Shown here in pieces: positions 47,974-56,243 of a DNA stretch of 64,000 nucleotides; the stretch's first letter is position 1; every line of letters starts with the position of its first letter. The DNA is taken from positions 142,901 through 206,900 of the forward strand of contig NZ_FNRO01000010.1 in the NCBI RefSeq assembly GCF_900107745.1, given 5' to 3'. Position numbers and translations under genes: made by a program. The notes under the pieces are model-generated. The model did not search any database and had not been told where the DNA came from. It saw nothing but the letters and a program-made list of their open reading frames with translations. Source of the stretch: Variovorax sp. YR216. Lineage in GTDB: Bacteria > Pseudomonadota > Gammaproteobacteria > Burkholderiales > Burkholderiaceae_C.

Positions 47974-48390
47974 CCGATGTCTCGGGCGTGCGCATCCACG
48001 AATGCCTGACGGAGCGATACCGCGATGCTGCGCATGTTCGCGTGCTGCCGATGTCGTCTGCCGCTCCGTTGGCCGAATTGGACCCGCAAGTCCACAACGG
48101 ATCGAACGACATGAGTCTGGCCGTTGCATGCAACGAGCGCACGGATCAGATCGTCCTCTGTGCGGTTCTCGACAATCTGGGCAAAGGTGCAGCGGGCGCC
48201 GCCGTGCAGAACCTGCGATTGATGACGAGCGCCGGACAGACAGGTAACGCGTGGAGCTGACCACGCTGGCGCGCCGATGAGTTTCGTCACGGGGGCACAT
48301 CCACGACCCACCCGGCTTCGCGGGTATTGAACCGGTCGCGCGTTCCCCGGAATGAACTGTTCGTGTTGCACGAAAAAGAAAGACTCACGA

Positions 48391-48837
48391 ATGAAAACCC
48401 TTGCGCCCCTCATCCTGTTTGCCGCGTGCGGCGGCTTCTCCATGTCGGCCGGCGCGCAGTTCGCCAAGACCGAAGACGCCATCAAGTACCGCCAGAGCGC
48501 GATGTTCATCCAGAGCCAGCACGTCGCCCGCCTGGGTGCAATGGCCGCCGGCAGGGTGCCCTACGACGCGACGACTGCAGTGGCCAATGCGGAAGCCGTG
48601 GCCGAGATATCGAAGCTTCCCTGGGCCGGGTTCGGGCCCGGCACGGAAGGCGGCAAGGCCCAGCCGGACATCTGGCAGGAGCAGGCGAAATTCAAGGAGC
48701 TGGGCGAGAGATTGATGTCCGATACGCAGAAGCTCCTGGTCGCCGCGAAGGCCGGCAACCTCGACGCACTGAAAGCCGCCATGGGGCCCTTGGGCGAGAC
48801 CTGCAAGACGTGCCACGACAACTTCAGGAAGAAGTAG
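48391..48837 (+). CDS. Cytochrome c' (c-556 family)
   Basis: The 148-residue periplasmic protein has a signal peptide (cleavage near AGA-QFAK), four helices, and the heme-binding C138-K-T-C141-H142 five residues from the C-terminus, as in cytochrome c'. RQSAMFIQSQHVARLGAMAAGR at helix 1 is typical. Cytochromes c' bind NO or act as small electron carriers; the role here is open. The ATG at 48391 is chosen at the signal peptide start, and a start 39 bp upstream adds a non-signal Cys/Lys stretch. It converges with the cupin gene. Confidence 0.9.
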   Translation: MKTLAPLILFAACGGFSMSAGAQFAKTEDAIKYRQSAMFIQSQHVARLGAMAAGRVPYDATTAVANAEAVAEISKLPWAGFGPGTEGGKAQPDIWQEQAKFKELGERLMSDTQKLLVAAKAGNLDALKAAMGPLGETCKTCHDNFRKK

Positions 48838-48893
48838 CCCGCACGCCCAGCGCGCCGACGTCCGCACGAGGAACGTCTGGCCGCGTCCCGTTA

Positions 48894-49178
48894 CTAGTCG
48901 ACAAAGACGGTATCGTCCGGCGCCTGCGGGGGGATCTTGATCGCGATGGCCTTGACCGGGCCACTGGTCACCAGCGTACCGGCATGCGGGGTGCCCTTGG
49001 GAATGATGATGAGCGTGCCCGGCTTGAAGTCCCGACGCTCGCCGCCGAGCCACATGGCACCTGAACCCTCGATGATGTACTGGATCTCGTCCGAGCTGGC
49101 ATGAATGTGCTTGTTCACATTGCCCGACTGGATTCCGATCGTGGCGTTGTCAGTCACGACCAGCGCCTTGCCGTGCAT
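48894..49178 (-). CDS. Cupin-domain protein, probably N-terminally incomplete
   Basis: The 94 residues from the ATG at 49178 form a small cupin: GNVNKHIHASSDEIQYIIEGSGAMWL carries metal ligands H, H and E of motif 1, and PGTLIIIPKGTPHAG is motif 2. The frame stays open above the ATG for about 25 more codons with conserved-looking sequence (DRSTLSAPPIRTPPATSNPE) but has no start before an in-frame stop. This suggests a 5' frameshift or an unusual start. Another frame opens with MKESLDNGFAR. Function unknown. Confidence 0.65.
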   Translation of the reverse strand: MHGKALVVTDNATIGIQSGNVNKHIHASSDEIQYIIEGSGAMWLGGERRDFKPGTLIIIPKGTPHAGTLVTSGPVKAIAIKIPPQAPDDTVFVD

Positions 49179-49294
49179 CTCGGGGTTCGATGTCGCCGGC
49201 GGCGTACGGATCGGTGGCGCGGAAAGTGTGCTCCGATCCGGTCCGGGCAGTCTCCGGATCTACGCGCGAATCCATTGTCTAGGCTTTCCTTCAT

Positions 49295-50428
49295 TCAGCG
49301 CGCATCGATGCGACCATAAAGCCCGTGATGCTCGTCGTTGGGCCCGGCGGCGAAGAACAGGGTCGTCGTGGGCTGGTTTGCGATGCCGTTGCCGAAGGCG
49401 ATGCCCCACAGGCCGTCGATCACCAGCGGCGCGCCGCTGCCGTCCGCGAGGGTGCCCAGCATGGTGCCGCTGTTGGGATCGTAGGCATTGATCGTGCCGT
49501 CGCCAAAATTTCCCACCAGCAGCGCGCCATTGAAGGCGCCGAAGCCGCTGCCTGGCGCCATCGCCATGCCCCAAGGCGCGTTGAGCGCGCCGCCCATCAC
49601 CAACTGCTTGATGAAAGTACCGGCGGTGTCGTAGACGGCGATCAGGCCCAGGCCGGCGCCACCCACCTCGTCATGTGCGTCCCCATCCTGCTTCGCGTAG
49701 CTCACGTAGATGAGATTGCCCAGCGCCTGGATGCCGAAGGGGGCATAGCCAAGAGGCAGAAGCGGGTTCTTGAAGGCCCCGTTGGCGGCGCTGGGCTGGA
49801 AGCTGCCGTTGAACACGTCGACCGCGCCGTTGTGGAAATCGGTGGCATACAGGAAGTTGGCGCCCCCCTGGCTGGCGATGGCCAGGCCCTTGTAGACCTT
49901 GCCCGCGGCGCTGCCGTCATAGACCGGGACTGCCGTGGTGGCTTCGACGGTGGGCGACCAGGCCGCCAACATGCCGCCTTCCGTCGCAAACACAAAGAAG
50001 CTGGGGCCGCTCTTGCCACCGCTCGTCAGCATGAAGTCGGTGCTGCTGCCGTTGAAGACAATGCCGGTCGGGCTGGGCGGGGTGCTCACGACCAGCGACT
50101 GCGGCACGCCATTGCCGTCATACAGGGTGGAGCTGTTGGTGCCGTTGTCGGCCACCCAGACGAAGCCTTTCGGATTGAAGGCGATGCCCCAGGCGTTGAC
50201 CAGATGGGTGTCGCGGTTGGTCGTGCTGTACGCGCCGAGGGCGACGTCGGACACCAGGCTGGTGGCGGTGAAGCTGCCGGCGGTCGCGGGTGGCGGGGAT
50301 GGGGACGTGGGCGTCGATGTCGGGATGAAAGGCATACTGCTTCCGCCGCCGCCACCACAGCCTGACAGGGCGATGGCGATGAGCGAGCCGATGAGAAGTG
50401 GCCTGCGCGGTATGGACGTGCTCATCAT
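49295..50428 (-). CDS. TIGR03118-like beta-propeller lipoprotein
   Basis: The 377-residue protein has a lipoprotein signal (lipobox IALSGC followed by a Gly run), a Pro/Ser/Thr-rich spacer and repeated propeller-like blades: LVNAWGIAFNPKGFVWVADNGTNSSTLYDGNG, FLYATDFHNGAVDVFNGSF, and LVGNFGDGTINAYDPNSGTMLG. It ends FFAAGPNDEHHGLYGRI, the family's closing motif. It is a surface or periplasmic protein of unknown role. The start is the first of two adjacent ATGs, with GGAGATCC upstream. Confidence 0.85.
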   Translation of the reverse strand: MMSTSIPRRPLLIGSLIAIALSGCGGGGGSSMPFIPTSTPTSPSPPPATAGSFTATSLVSDVALGAYSTTNRDTHLVNAWGIAFNPKGFVWVADNGTNSSTLYDGNGVPQSLVVSTPPSPTGIVFNGSSTDFMLTSGGKSGPSFFVFATEGGMLAAWSPTVEATTAVPVYDGSAAGKVYKGLAIASQGGANFLYATDFHNGAVDVFNGSFQPSAANGAFKNPLLPLGYAPFGIQALGNLIYVSYAKQDGDAHDEVGGAGLGLIAVYDTAGTFIKQLVMGGALNAPWGMAMAPGSGFGAFNGALLVGNFGDGTINAYDPNSGTMLGTLADGSGAPLVIDGLWGIAFGNGIANQPTTTLFFAAGPNDEHHGLYGRIDAR

Positions 50429-50558
50429 GGATCTCCGGAGTTGGTCGTTGCGGCGCCGGGTAGCGCGCGACGGTGAATTCCGGCGAAGGCCGCGGCGGTT
50501 CATCGCCGGGAAGGTAAGGAAACGCAAGCGGCCTCGCCCGGCCGCGCCGCACCGCGGT

Positions 50559-51128
50559 CTAGCGTGCCGGTGCGATGCGCTCGGCATCACGTCGCACGAT
50601 TTCCTTGACCATCGCGTCGAACTGGCGGGCCATCACGGTCTGCAGCGCGATCCGTCCGATGACCGGCGGCACGTCGAAATCGGGCACCAGCCGCCCGGAG
50701 TAGGACAGCCGCGTGTAGCCGGAGGGCAGGCTTTCGACGGTGTAGCGGCCGTCCAGTGCCTTGAGGTTGCCGCCGATGGCGCGCGCCGCAACGCGGGTCT
50801 GCGGTGATTCGACGACCGAGAGCTTCACTTCCACCGGCTGGCGGAAGAAGAGAAACACCAATTCCCCGCTCTGCTCCACGATCACGCGATCGGCGTCGCG
50901 CTGCAGGACGCGCGAGCTGCGCATGTAGGGGATAAAGCGCGGGAGATGGTCGTAGTCGGTGATCACGCTCCACACGGTGCGCGGATCGACCGGCATCTCG
51001 GCGGAGACCTCGACGATGATGGTCTCGTTCTTCCGATGCGTTTCGATGTCGACGCGCTGGGCGGGCGATGGCGCGCTGAGCAGCAACGCGGTTGCGCCGA
51101 GCACGAGCAGCTTGTCTGCCCGGCTCAT
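50559..51128 (-). CDS. Exported SRPBCC / START-like protein
   Basis: The 189-residue protein has a signal peptide (cleavage near SPA-QRVDIE) and a START/polyketide-cyclase type fold: VEVSAEMPVDPRTVWSVITDYDHLPRFIPYM, then LVFLFFRQPVEVKLSVVESP and RYTVESLPSGYTRLSYSGRLVPDFDVP. Such proteins bind lipids or hydrophobic ligands. It overlaps the YceI-like lipoprotein gene by 4 bp and is last of a four- or five-gene set with cytochrome b561 and YceI. A shared role in handling a periplasmic isoprenoid or lipid is an inference. Confidence 0.8.
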   Translation of the reverse strand: MSRADKLLVLGATALLLSAPSPAQRVDIETHRKNETIIVEVSAEMPVDPRTVWSVITDYDHLPRFIPYMRSSRVLQRDADRVIVEQSGELVFLFFRQPVEVKLSVVESPQTRVAARAIGGNLKALDGRYTVESLPSGYTRLSYSGRLVPDFDVPPVIGRIALQTVMARQFDAMVKEIVRRDAERIAPAR

Positions 51129-51853
51129 GGGCTCATCGGCGCGCGAGCGCGGATGTCGAAGCGGACCTTGAACGCGTCCTCTACCTGAAGTGCGCCGCCG
51201 AGCAGCGAGAGAGGGGTGATGCCGAAATCGGATTGCTTGAGTTCCATCGAGCCGACGACGCGCAAGGCGTCCTGCGTTGTGATGAGTTCCATGGGCACGG
51301 TCGACGTCCGGGTGGCTCCGAGCAATGTGATCGCGACCGATCCCGACGAGGGATTCTTCGCATCCACATCGCGCACCTGCACGAGCGCATACGGAAACTC
51401 CTGAATCCGCAGCACCTTGTCCTGCATGTTGGTCCGCGTGCCTTCGATGTCTGATGCGGTCGGCTGCGTGTCGAGACCCGCCTCCGTTCGCAGTGCAGGC
51501 TCATCGACGGTGAGATCGCCCAGCGGCATGTAGAGGTCCGCGCGGCCTCGCGCGGGCGCGACAAAGCCCTGCAGCGAACGGCTGGCGATGACGTGGTCAT
51601 GCCCGAGACGCGCGAGCGATCCGCCGCGCCGCACGGTGAGCACCACGAGCGCGTCGTTCAGGCCGACGCGATACACCGCCTCGCCCTGGGCCGCCAGGCG
51701 CTCGTAGACGTCCGCGGGAAAGCCCTGCGGCGCACGCACGAGCGCTGCCTCCGGCACTGCCTGCTGCTTCGGAGCAGATGCGCACGCCGCCAGCACCATC
51801 GCGAGCGCCGCCACCACCGCGCGCGCAACAATGGCGATGGCCATCGCTTTCAT
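51125..51853 (-). CDS. YceI-like lipoprotein
   Basis: The 242-residue protein has a lipoprotein signal (ALAMVLAACAS, C24) followed by a domain resembling YceI: AVYRVGLNDALVVLTVRRGGSLARLGHDHVIASRSLQGFV, VDEPALRTEAG, and GSMELKQSDFGITPLSLLGGALQVEDAFKVRFDIRA. YceI proteins are lipocalin-like barrels that bind polyisoprenoids. It overlaps the preceding true YceI gene by 4 bp (ATGA) and the SRPBCC gene by 4 bp. Two different YceI-type proteins in tandem, one anchored and one soluble, is a notable arrangement. Confidence 0.78.
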   Translation of the reverse strand: MKAMAIAIVARAVVAALAMVLAACASAPKQQAVPEAALVRAPQGFPADVYERLAAQGEAVYRVGLNDALVVLTVRRGGSLARLGHDHVIASRSLQGFVAPARGRADLYMPLGDLTVDEPALRTEAGLDTQPTASDIEGTRTNMQDKVLRIQEFPYALVQVRDVDAKNPSSGSVAITLLGATRTSTVPMELITTQDALRVVGSMELKQSDFGITPLSLLGGALQVEDAFKVRFDIRARAPMSP

Positions 51854-52416
51854 GCGGCCTTGCGCAACCGCACCTTGAACGTGACCGTGACATCCGCACC
51901 GATGGTGTCCGTCTCCGTCCATTCCCCGGTCCCGATGCCGAAAGCGCTGCGCTTCACGACGAACTTGCCTTCCATGGTCGCGGTGCTGCCCGATTCGCTC
52001 CACGAGAACGGCACTTCGACCGCCTGCTGGACACCCTTGAGCATGAGCGTGCCGCGCGCGACGAAGGCGTTGGGTTGCACGCGCCGGATCTCGGTCGCGT
52101 GGAACTCCGCTTGCCGGAACCGTGCGAAGTCGAACCATTCGGCACCTGCGATCACCTTGTTGATGTCGGCGCTCGCCATGTCCGCACTCGCGATGTTGAT
52201 CGTCACGTCGAGCCGGCCCGCATCCTCCTTCGCCGGGTCGAGGCCGAGCTTGACGTCGAACTCGCGGAAGACACCGGGCGCAGGTGTCTTCTCGAACGTG
52301 GCCGCGAATTCGAGGCGGCTGCCGGCGGGCTCCAGCTTCCAGTCGGCCGCGCAGGCCACGCCGACGTGGAAGGCAAGGCCGGCGAGCAGGGCGGCGGTGG
52401 CGGCGGGTTTTCTCAT
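51850..52416 (-). CDS. YceI family periplasmic protein
   Basis: The 188-residue protein has a signal peptide (cleavage near VACA-ADWK) and the YceI pattern: SRLEFAATFEKTPAPGVFREFDVKLGLDP, TINIASADMASADINKVIAGAEWFDFARF, and the ending FGIGTGEWTETDTIGADVTVTFKV. It is a lipocalin-like barrel expected to bind polyisoprenoid or quinone-like lipids. I chose the ATG at 52416, which overlaps the b561 stop by 4 bp; an ATG 18 bp upstream is possible. YceI next to cytochrome b561 is a known pairing. Confidence 0.88.
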   Translation of the reverse strand: MRKPAATAALLAGLAFHVGVACAADWKLEPAGSRLEFAATFEKTPAPGVFREFDVKLGLDPAKEDAGRLDVTINIASADMASADINKVIAGAEWFDFARFRQAEFHATEIRRVQPNAFVARGTLMLKGVQQAVEVPFSWSESGSTATMEGKFVVKRSAFGIGTGEWTETDTIGADVTVTFKVRLRKAA

Positions 52417-53009
52417 CGGGATGTCGTGCTCCATGGAAGCATGCGGACCAGCACATCATCGCGCTTGACGTAGTGATGCCGCAGCGCCGCGGCCACGTGG
52501 ATCACCAGCAGCACGATCAGCGCGATGCCCAGCGCCCCGTGCACATCCGCGACGACCTCGGCCAGGTGGCGGTCTGTGGGCGCGATCGAAGGCAGCGGAA
52601 TCCGCCAGTAGATGCTGAACGGCACGCCGGCGGCCGAGCTGACCACCCATCCGGTGAGCGGAATCGCGATCATCGCCGCGTAAAGAAGACCGTGCGTGAG
52701 GCCTGCCGCGATGCGCTCCCAGTGCGGCATGTTCGAAGGCCAGGGTGGTGGGTGATGCGTCGCGCGCCACGCCAGACGCACCACCACGAGCGCGAGCACG
52801 AGCATGCCGGTCGACTTGTGCCATACGAAGAGGTCGAGCTTGGTCGGCGACAACCGCCAGGCCACTGCCATCCATCCGACCACGAACTGCGCCAGGATCA
52901 GCACGGCGATGGCCCAGTGCAGGAACCTGGCGACGGCACTCCAGCCTGCACTGAAAGAAGCGGGCGGATCCGGCCGGTCAGTCGAGCGGCTGGTAGGCAT
53001 CGATCTCAT
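52413..53009 (-). CDS. Cytochrome b561 family membrane protein
   Basis: The 198-residue inner-membrane protein has four hydrophobic helices with heme-ligand histidines in ARFLHWAIAVLILAQF, LFVWHKSTGM, VADVHGALG and VLLVIHVAAALRHHYVKRDDVL, the CybB arrangement. It passes electrons from quinol and may serve the periplasmic lipid-binding partners encoded after it. The start is ambiguous: ATG at 53009 or at 53000, both overlapping the end of the upstream gene. Confidence 0.9.
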   Translation of the reverse strand: MRSMPTSRSTDRPDPPASFSAGWSAVARFLHWAIAVLILAQFVVGWMAVAWRLSPTKLDLFVWHKSTGMLVLALVVVRLAWRATHHPPPWPSNMPHWERIAAGLTHGLLYAAMIAIPLTGWVVSSAAGVPFSIYWRIPLPSIAPTDRHLAEVVADVHGALGIALIVLLVIHVAAALRHHYVKRDDVLVRMLPWSTTSR

Positions 53010-53376
53010 CGATCGGCATGTCGCTTCGCAACGCGCCGGCCGGAGGGTGGCCGTCGTGCGCGATCGCCTGCAGCTCGGGCACGAGCGTCAGCAGTCGGCG
53101 GGTCAACCAGTACAGGTGCGAAGGATCCAGCGGATTGCGCTGTTTCAGCACGCCGATCAGCCGTTGCGGCCGGTTGCCGAGGGGAAGCTCCGTCAGCGGT
53201 TCGAGGATCGTCGCGAGCTCGTCCCGCACATGCTCATCCACGAGGTCATGCTCATCCAGGCTGCGCCAGATCGCTCGCACCGCGCGCTCGCACAAGCCGT
53301 CGGGGCTCCACGAGCTCATGGGCATCGCTGGCGCGGAATGCGTCGCGCCGTTGGCAAGACTTGTTGGCGAAGGCAT
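52978..53376 (-). CDS. Hypothetical protein upstream of cytochrome b561
   Basis: The 132-residue protein is not recognised. It has no signal or membrane segment and is helical, with RSLDEHDLVDEHVRDELATILEPLTELPLGNRPQRLIGVLKQR and RRLLTLVPELQAIAHDG. The ATG at 53376 is well supported by AGGGAGCAACCC immediately upstream. It overlaps the b561 gene by about 30 bp, which suggests it is the first gene of that operon. A longer frame extends upstream but crosses the divergent DUF899 gene and was rejected. Confidence 0.65.
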   Translation of the reverse strand: MPSPTSLANGATHSAPAMPMSSWSPDGLCERAVRAIWRSLDEHDLVDEHVRDELATILEPLTELPLGNRPQRLIGVLKQRNPLDPSHLYWLTRRLLTLVPELQAIAHDGHPPAGALRSDMPIDEIDAYQPLD

Positions 53377-53533
53377 GGGTTGCTCCCTCAACGCGCCCCC
53401 ACGATACGCCGCGCCCGTGCCGATGGCAACGCCGGCCCCGGCAAGCGTCGCCGGAAAGCCGCCAAACTTGTTACTCCCCACCGCGGGCGCTCCGGTGACA
53501 GACTGGCCTTTTCCAGACCAGGAGATTGCAGCC

Positions 53534-54298
53534 ATGACCTCATCAATCCAGAGGATGCACACACCGCCAGTCGTTTCGCCGCAGGCGTGGGAAGCAGCCC
53601 GCGAGCAATTGCTCGCCAAGGAAAAGGCGCTGACCCACGCGCGCGACGCGATGGCCGCCGAGCGCCGGCGAATGCCGTGGATGGCGGTGGAGAAGCCGTA
53701 TGTCTTCGAAGGTCCTTCGGGCAAGCGAAGCCTGCAAGAGCTGTTCGACGGCCGGCGCCAGCTCATCGTCTACCGTGCCTTCTACGAACCCGGCGTATTC
53801 GGCTGGCCCGAGCACGCCTGCCGGGGCTGCTCGATGGTGGCCGACCAGGTCGCGCACCTGTCGCACCTCAACGCCCGCGACACCACGCTCGTCTTCGTCT
53901 CGCGCGCACCGCAGGCGGACATCGCACGGCTGCAGAACCGGATGGGCTGGGCGCACATCCCGTGGTTCACCGTCACCGACAGCTTCGATGCCGATTTCGG
54001 CGTCGGCGAATGGCATGGCACCAATGTCTTCGTGCGCGATGGCGATCGCATCTTCCGCACCTACTTCGTCAACAACCGCGGCGACGAGCAGATGGGCGGC
54101 ACCTGGAACTACCTCGACATCACGCCGCTGGGCCGCCAGGAAGTCTGGGAGGACTCGCCCGAGGGCTATCCGCAGACCCCGCCCTACAAGTGGTGGAACT
54201 GGCACGACAGCTACGCCGCGGATGCCGAGCCCGACAAGAAGTGGGTGGAGGTGTCGGACGCCGGCGAGGCGGCGTTCCGGAAGGATCACTCGAGGTAG
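53534..54298 (+). CDS. DUF899 thioredoxin-like family protein
   Basis: The 254-residue protein has the DUF899 pattern: VVSPQAWEAAREQLLAKEKALTHARDAMAAERRRMPW at the start, YVFEGPSGKRSL, a CxxC in EHACRGCSMVADQV, and WNWHDSYA at the end. The fold is thioredoxin-like, but the redox role is unproven. AGGAGATTGCAGCC precedes the ATG. The gene overlaps the convergent cyclase gene by 13 bp. Confidence 0.88.
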   Translation: MTSSIQRMHTPPVVSPQAWEAAREQLLAKEKALTHARDAMAAERRRMPWMAVEKPYVFEGPSGKRSLQELFDGRRQLIVYRAFYEPGVFGWPEHACRGCSMVADQVAHLSHLNARDTTLVFVSRAPQADIARLQNRMGWAHIPWFTVTDSFDADFGVGEWHGTNVFVRDGDRIFRTYFVNNRGDEQMGGTWNYLDITPLGRQEVWEDSPEGYPQTPPYKWWNWHDSYAADAEPDKKWVEVSDAGEAAFRKDHSR

Positions 54299-55059
54299 TA
54301 GGTCTGGATCGGCTCCGCCTTGCCCTTGACCACCGCTGGCGGCATCGGCCGCAGGCGGAACCGGTTGTCGAGCGCGCGGCGGATGTCCTCGGTGATCAGC
54401 AGGTCGACCTCGTACTTGCTGGTCAGTCCCTCGACGCGCGACGCGACGTTGATCGGGTCGCCGGTCACGCTGAACTTCGACAGGCCCGCGGTGCCGATCA
54501 CGCCGGCCACCACCTCTCCGCCGTGGATGCCGACGCCGAAGCGAAGCTCCGGCAGGCCCTTCTCGCGCAGCGTGGCGTTGTAGCGCGCCAGTTCGGCGCG
54601 CATGTCGAGTGCGGCCAGCACCGCGTCGCGCGCTTGCCAGGGGTTGGGTTCCATCGCGCCGAACAGCGCCAGCAGGCCGTCGCCGACGAATTCGGTCACG
54701 TGGCCGTGATGGCGCGTGATCGCCAGCGTCATGTGGCGGAAGTAGTCGTTGAGGATGCTCACGGTGACCGCGGGATCGAGCCGGTCGCACAGCGCGGTGA
54801 AGCCGCGCAGGTCGGCGAACAGCATGGTCACCTGCCGGCGCTCGGGCGCGAAGGTGTCCCCGCCGTGGGTCAGGCGCTCCACCACGTCGGCCGGCACGAA
54901 GCGCTCGAACTGGCGTTGGAGCTGCTCCAGCTTGTCGTCGGTGGACAGCAGCAGCTTTTCGAGCTGGCCGTTCTGGTGCCGCATGCGCAGCGTCACCGCG
55001 GCCAGTGCCACCAGGGCGGCGGCCCCGAGCGCGACGAGTACCCAGCCCAGCGCCATCAC
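54286..55059 (-). CDS. Class III adenylate/guanylate cyclase, membrane-anchored
   Basis: The 257-residue protein has one N-terminal membrane helix (about 3-25), a short coiled-coil linker and a class III cyclase catalytic domain: VTMLFADLRGFTALCDR carries the first metal Asp, FVGDGLLALFG the second, and GIHGGEVVAGVIGTAGLSKFSVTGDPINVASR the ribose/transition-state region. It should make cAMP or cGMP. No sensor domain other than the helix is present. Its start overlaps the preceding gene by 4 bp, coupling it to the carboxymuconolactone decarboxylase-like protein. Confidence 0.88.
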   Translation of the reverse strand: MMALGWVLVALGAAALVALAAVTLRMRHQNGQLEKLLLSTDDKLEQLQRQFERFVPADVVERLTHGGDTFAPERRQVTMLFADLRGFTALCDRLDPAVTVSILNDYFRHMTLAITRHHGHVTEFVGDGLLALFGAMEPNPWQARDAVLAALDMRAELARYNATLREKGLPELRFGVGIHGGEVVAGVIGTAGLSKFSVTGDPINVASRVEGLTSKYEVDLLITEDIRRALDNRFRLRPMPPAVVKGKAEPIQTYYLE

Positions 55060-56135
55060 TCCAGGAGCATCGCGAGCCGGACGGTGCCGTTCGCGAGCGC
55101 TGCAACGCCGATGGCTTCCAGCAGCGCGGCCGGGCCGAGTTCGGCGCCGAGCGCGCGGGTCTTCTGCTGGATCGATGAGGGTTCGTAGTAGACCGTGTCA
55201 CGGGCCCACGAGAGAAGGCCGTCCTCGCGCTGCGGCAGGCGCGGGGAGTGCAGCGTGCCGAGGGCGTTTTCGATTTCGTCGCGCCCGAGGCCTTCACCCT
55301 CCAGCAGCCGGATCGCCTCCGCCTGGCAATGCGGACAGCCGAGCGTGCGTCCCACCACCGCGAACATCAGCACCTTGGCGGTGCGGCTCAGCTCGCCGGA
55401 CTCGAAGGCGCCGTCGAGCGCCGCCTTCATGATGCCGGCCGCACGCAGGCCGGCAAGCGGCGCGAGCACCCCGCCGAAGGGGCCACCCGTCAGCGCTGCC
55501 GCATCCGGGAGCGCCTGCGCCGGGGCGTCCGGCTTCTTCATGACGCGCATCGCAATGGCGATCACCCAGCGCATCGGGCCGGCGGCCATGCGCTCGAACT
55601 TCTGCTCGGGCGGGCATGCCATCAGCGTGCTCACGCGGTTGTAGAAGCAGCCGAAGGAGATCGCGAACGCGATCTCGCCGACCTGCGTGGGCGTGTAGCC
55701 GCTGGCGAGCAGCGCGGCGCGCTCGGCCGCGGCGGGCCGGGGCTTCGACCGCGCGAGGCGGCGGCAGAAGGCGATGTAGGCGCGCTGCTTCTCGTCGAGC
55801 TCGGCCAGGAGCACATCGCGCTCGACCTGCTGGATGAAGGACTCGCGATAGCCCAGCACCTTCATGAAGGCGCGGTTGGCGCCGTAGCAGTAGCGGCATG
55901 CGTTCTCCTGTGCCGTCACCATGCTGCCCATGCGGTGCAGCCGCTCGGGCACGGCGGCGGGCATGTAGTTGGTGGCATGGTAGGCGGCCTCGCGCAGCCA
56001 GGGGATGGACGCGACGCGCCGGTCCACTTCGAGGACCTGGGCGCCGCGCCGCTTGAGTTCGGCTTCCCATTCGGCATTGGGCGACGCCGGCAGCACCGGA
56101 TCGCTCCACTGGATCTCGCTCAACAACATCGCCAT
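55056..56135 (-). CDS. Double-domain carboxymuconolactone decarboxylase / AhpD-like protein
   Basis: The 359-residue protein contains two CMD/AhpD-type helical domains, each with a CxxC: ENACRYCYGANRAFMK near residue 80 and CPHCQAEAIRLLEGEGL near 285. AhpD peroxidases need CxxCxxxH; here the last position is Asn or Ala, so the proton-relay His is missing in both. It may be a redox protein of another type. The ATG at 56135, with GGTGGAG upstream, is preferred over a GTG 12 bp earlier. It is co-translated with the cyclase. Confidence 0.8.
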   Translation of the reverse strand: MAMLLSEIQWSDPVLPASPNAEWEAELKRRGAQVLEVDRRVASIPWLREAAYHATNYMPAAVPERLHRMGSMVTAQENACRYCYGANRAFMKVLGYRESFIQQVERDVLLAELDEKQRAYIAFCRRLARSKPRPAAAERAALLASGYTPTQVGEIAFAISFGCFYNRVSTLMACPPEQKFERMAAGPMRWVIAIAMRVMKKPDAPAQALPDAAALTGGPFGGVLAPLAGLRAAGIMKAALDGAFESGELSRTAKVLMFAVVGRTLGCPHCQAEAIRLLEGEGLGRDEIENALGTLHSPRLPQREDGLLSWARDTVYYEPSSIQQKTRALGAELGPAALLEAIGVAALANGTVRLAMLLE

Positions 56136-56243
56136 TGGGCACTCCACCGGAATTCGAAGAAACGCATCTGCGCCGGCATTTCACCGGCCCGGAGGCGGAT
56201 TCTGCCTTCGCGGCGCCCGGTCGCCGAAGCTTTGTTGCCGGTG

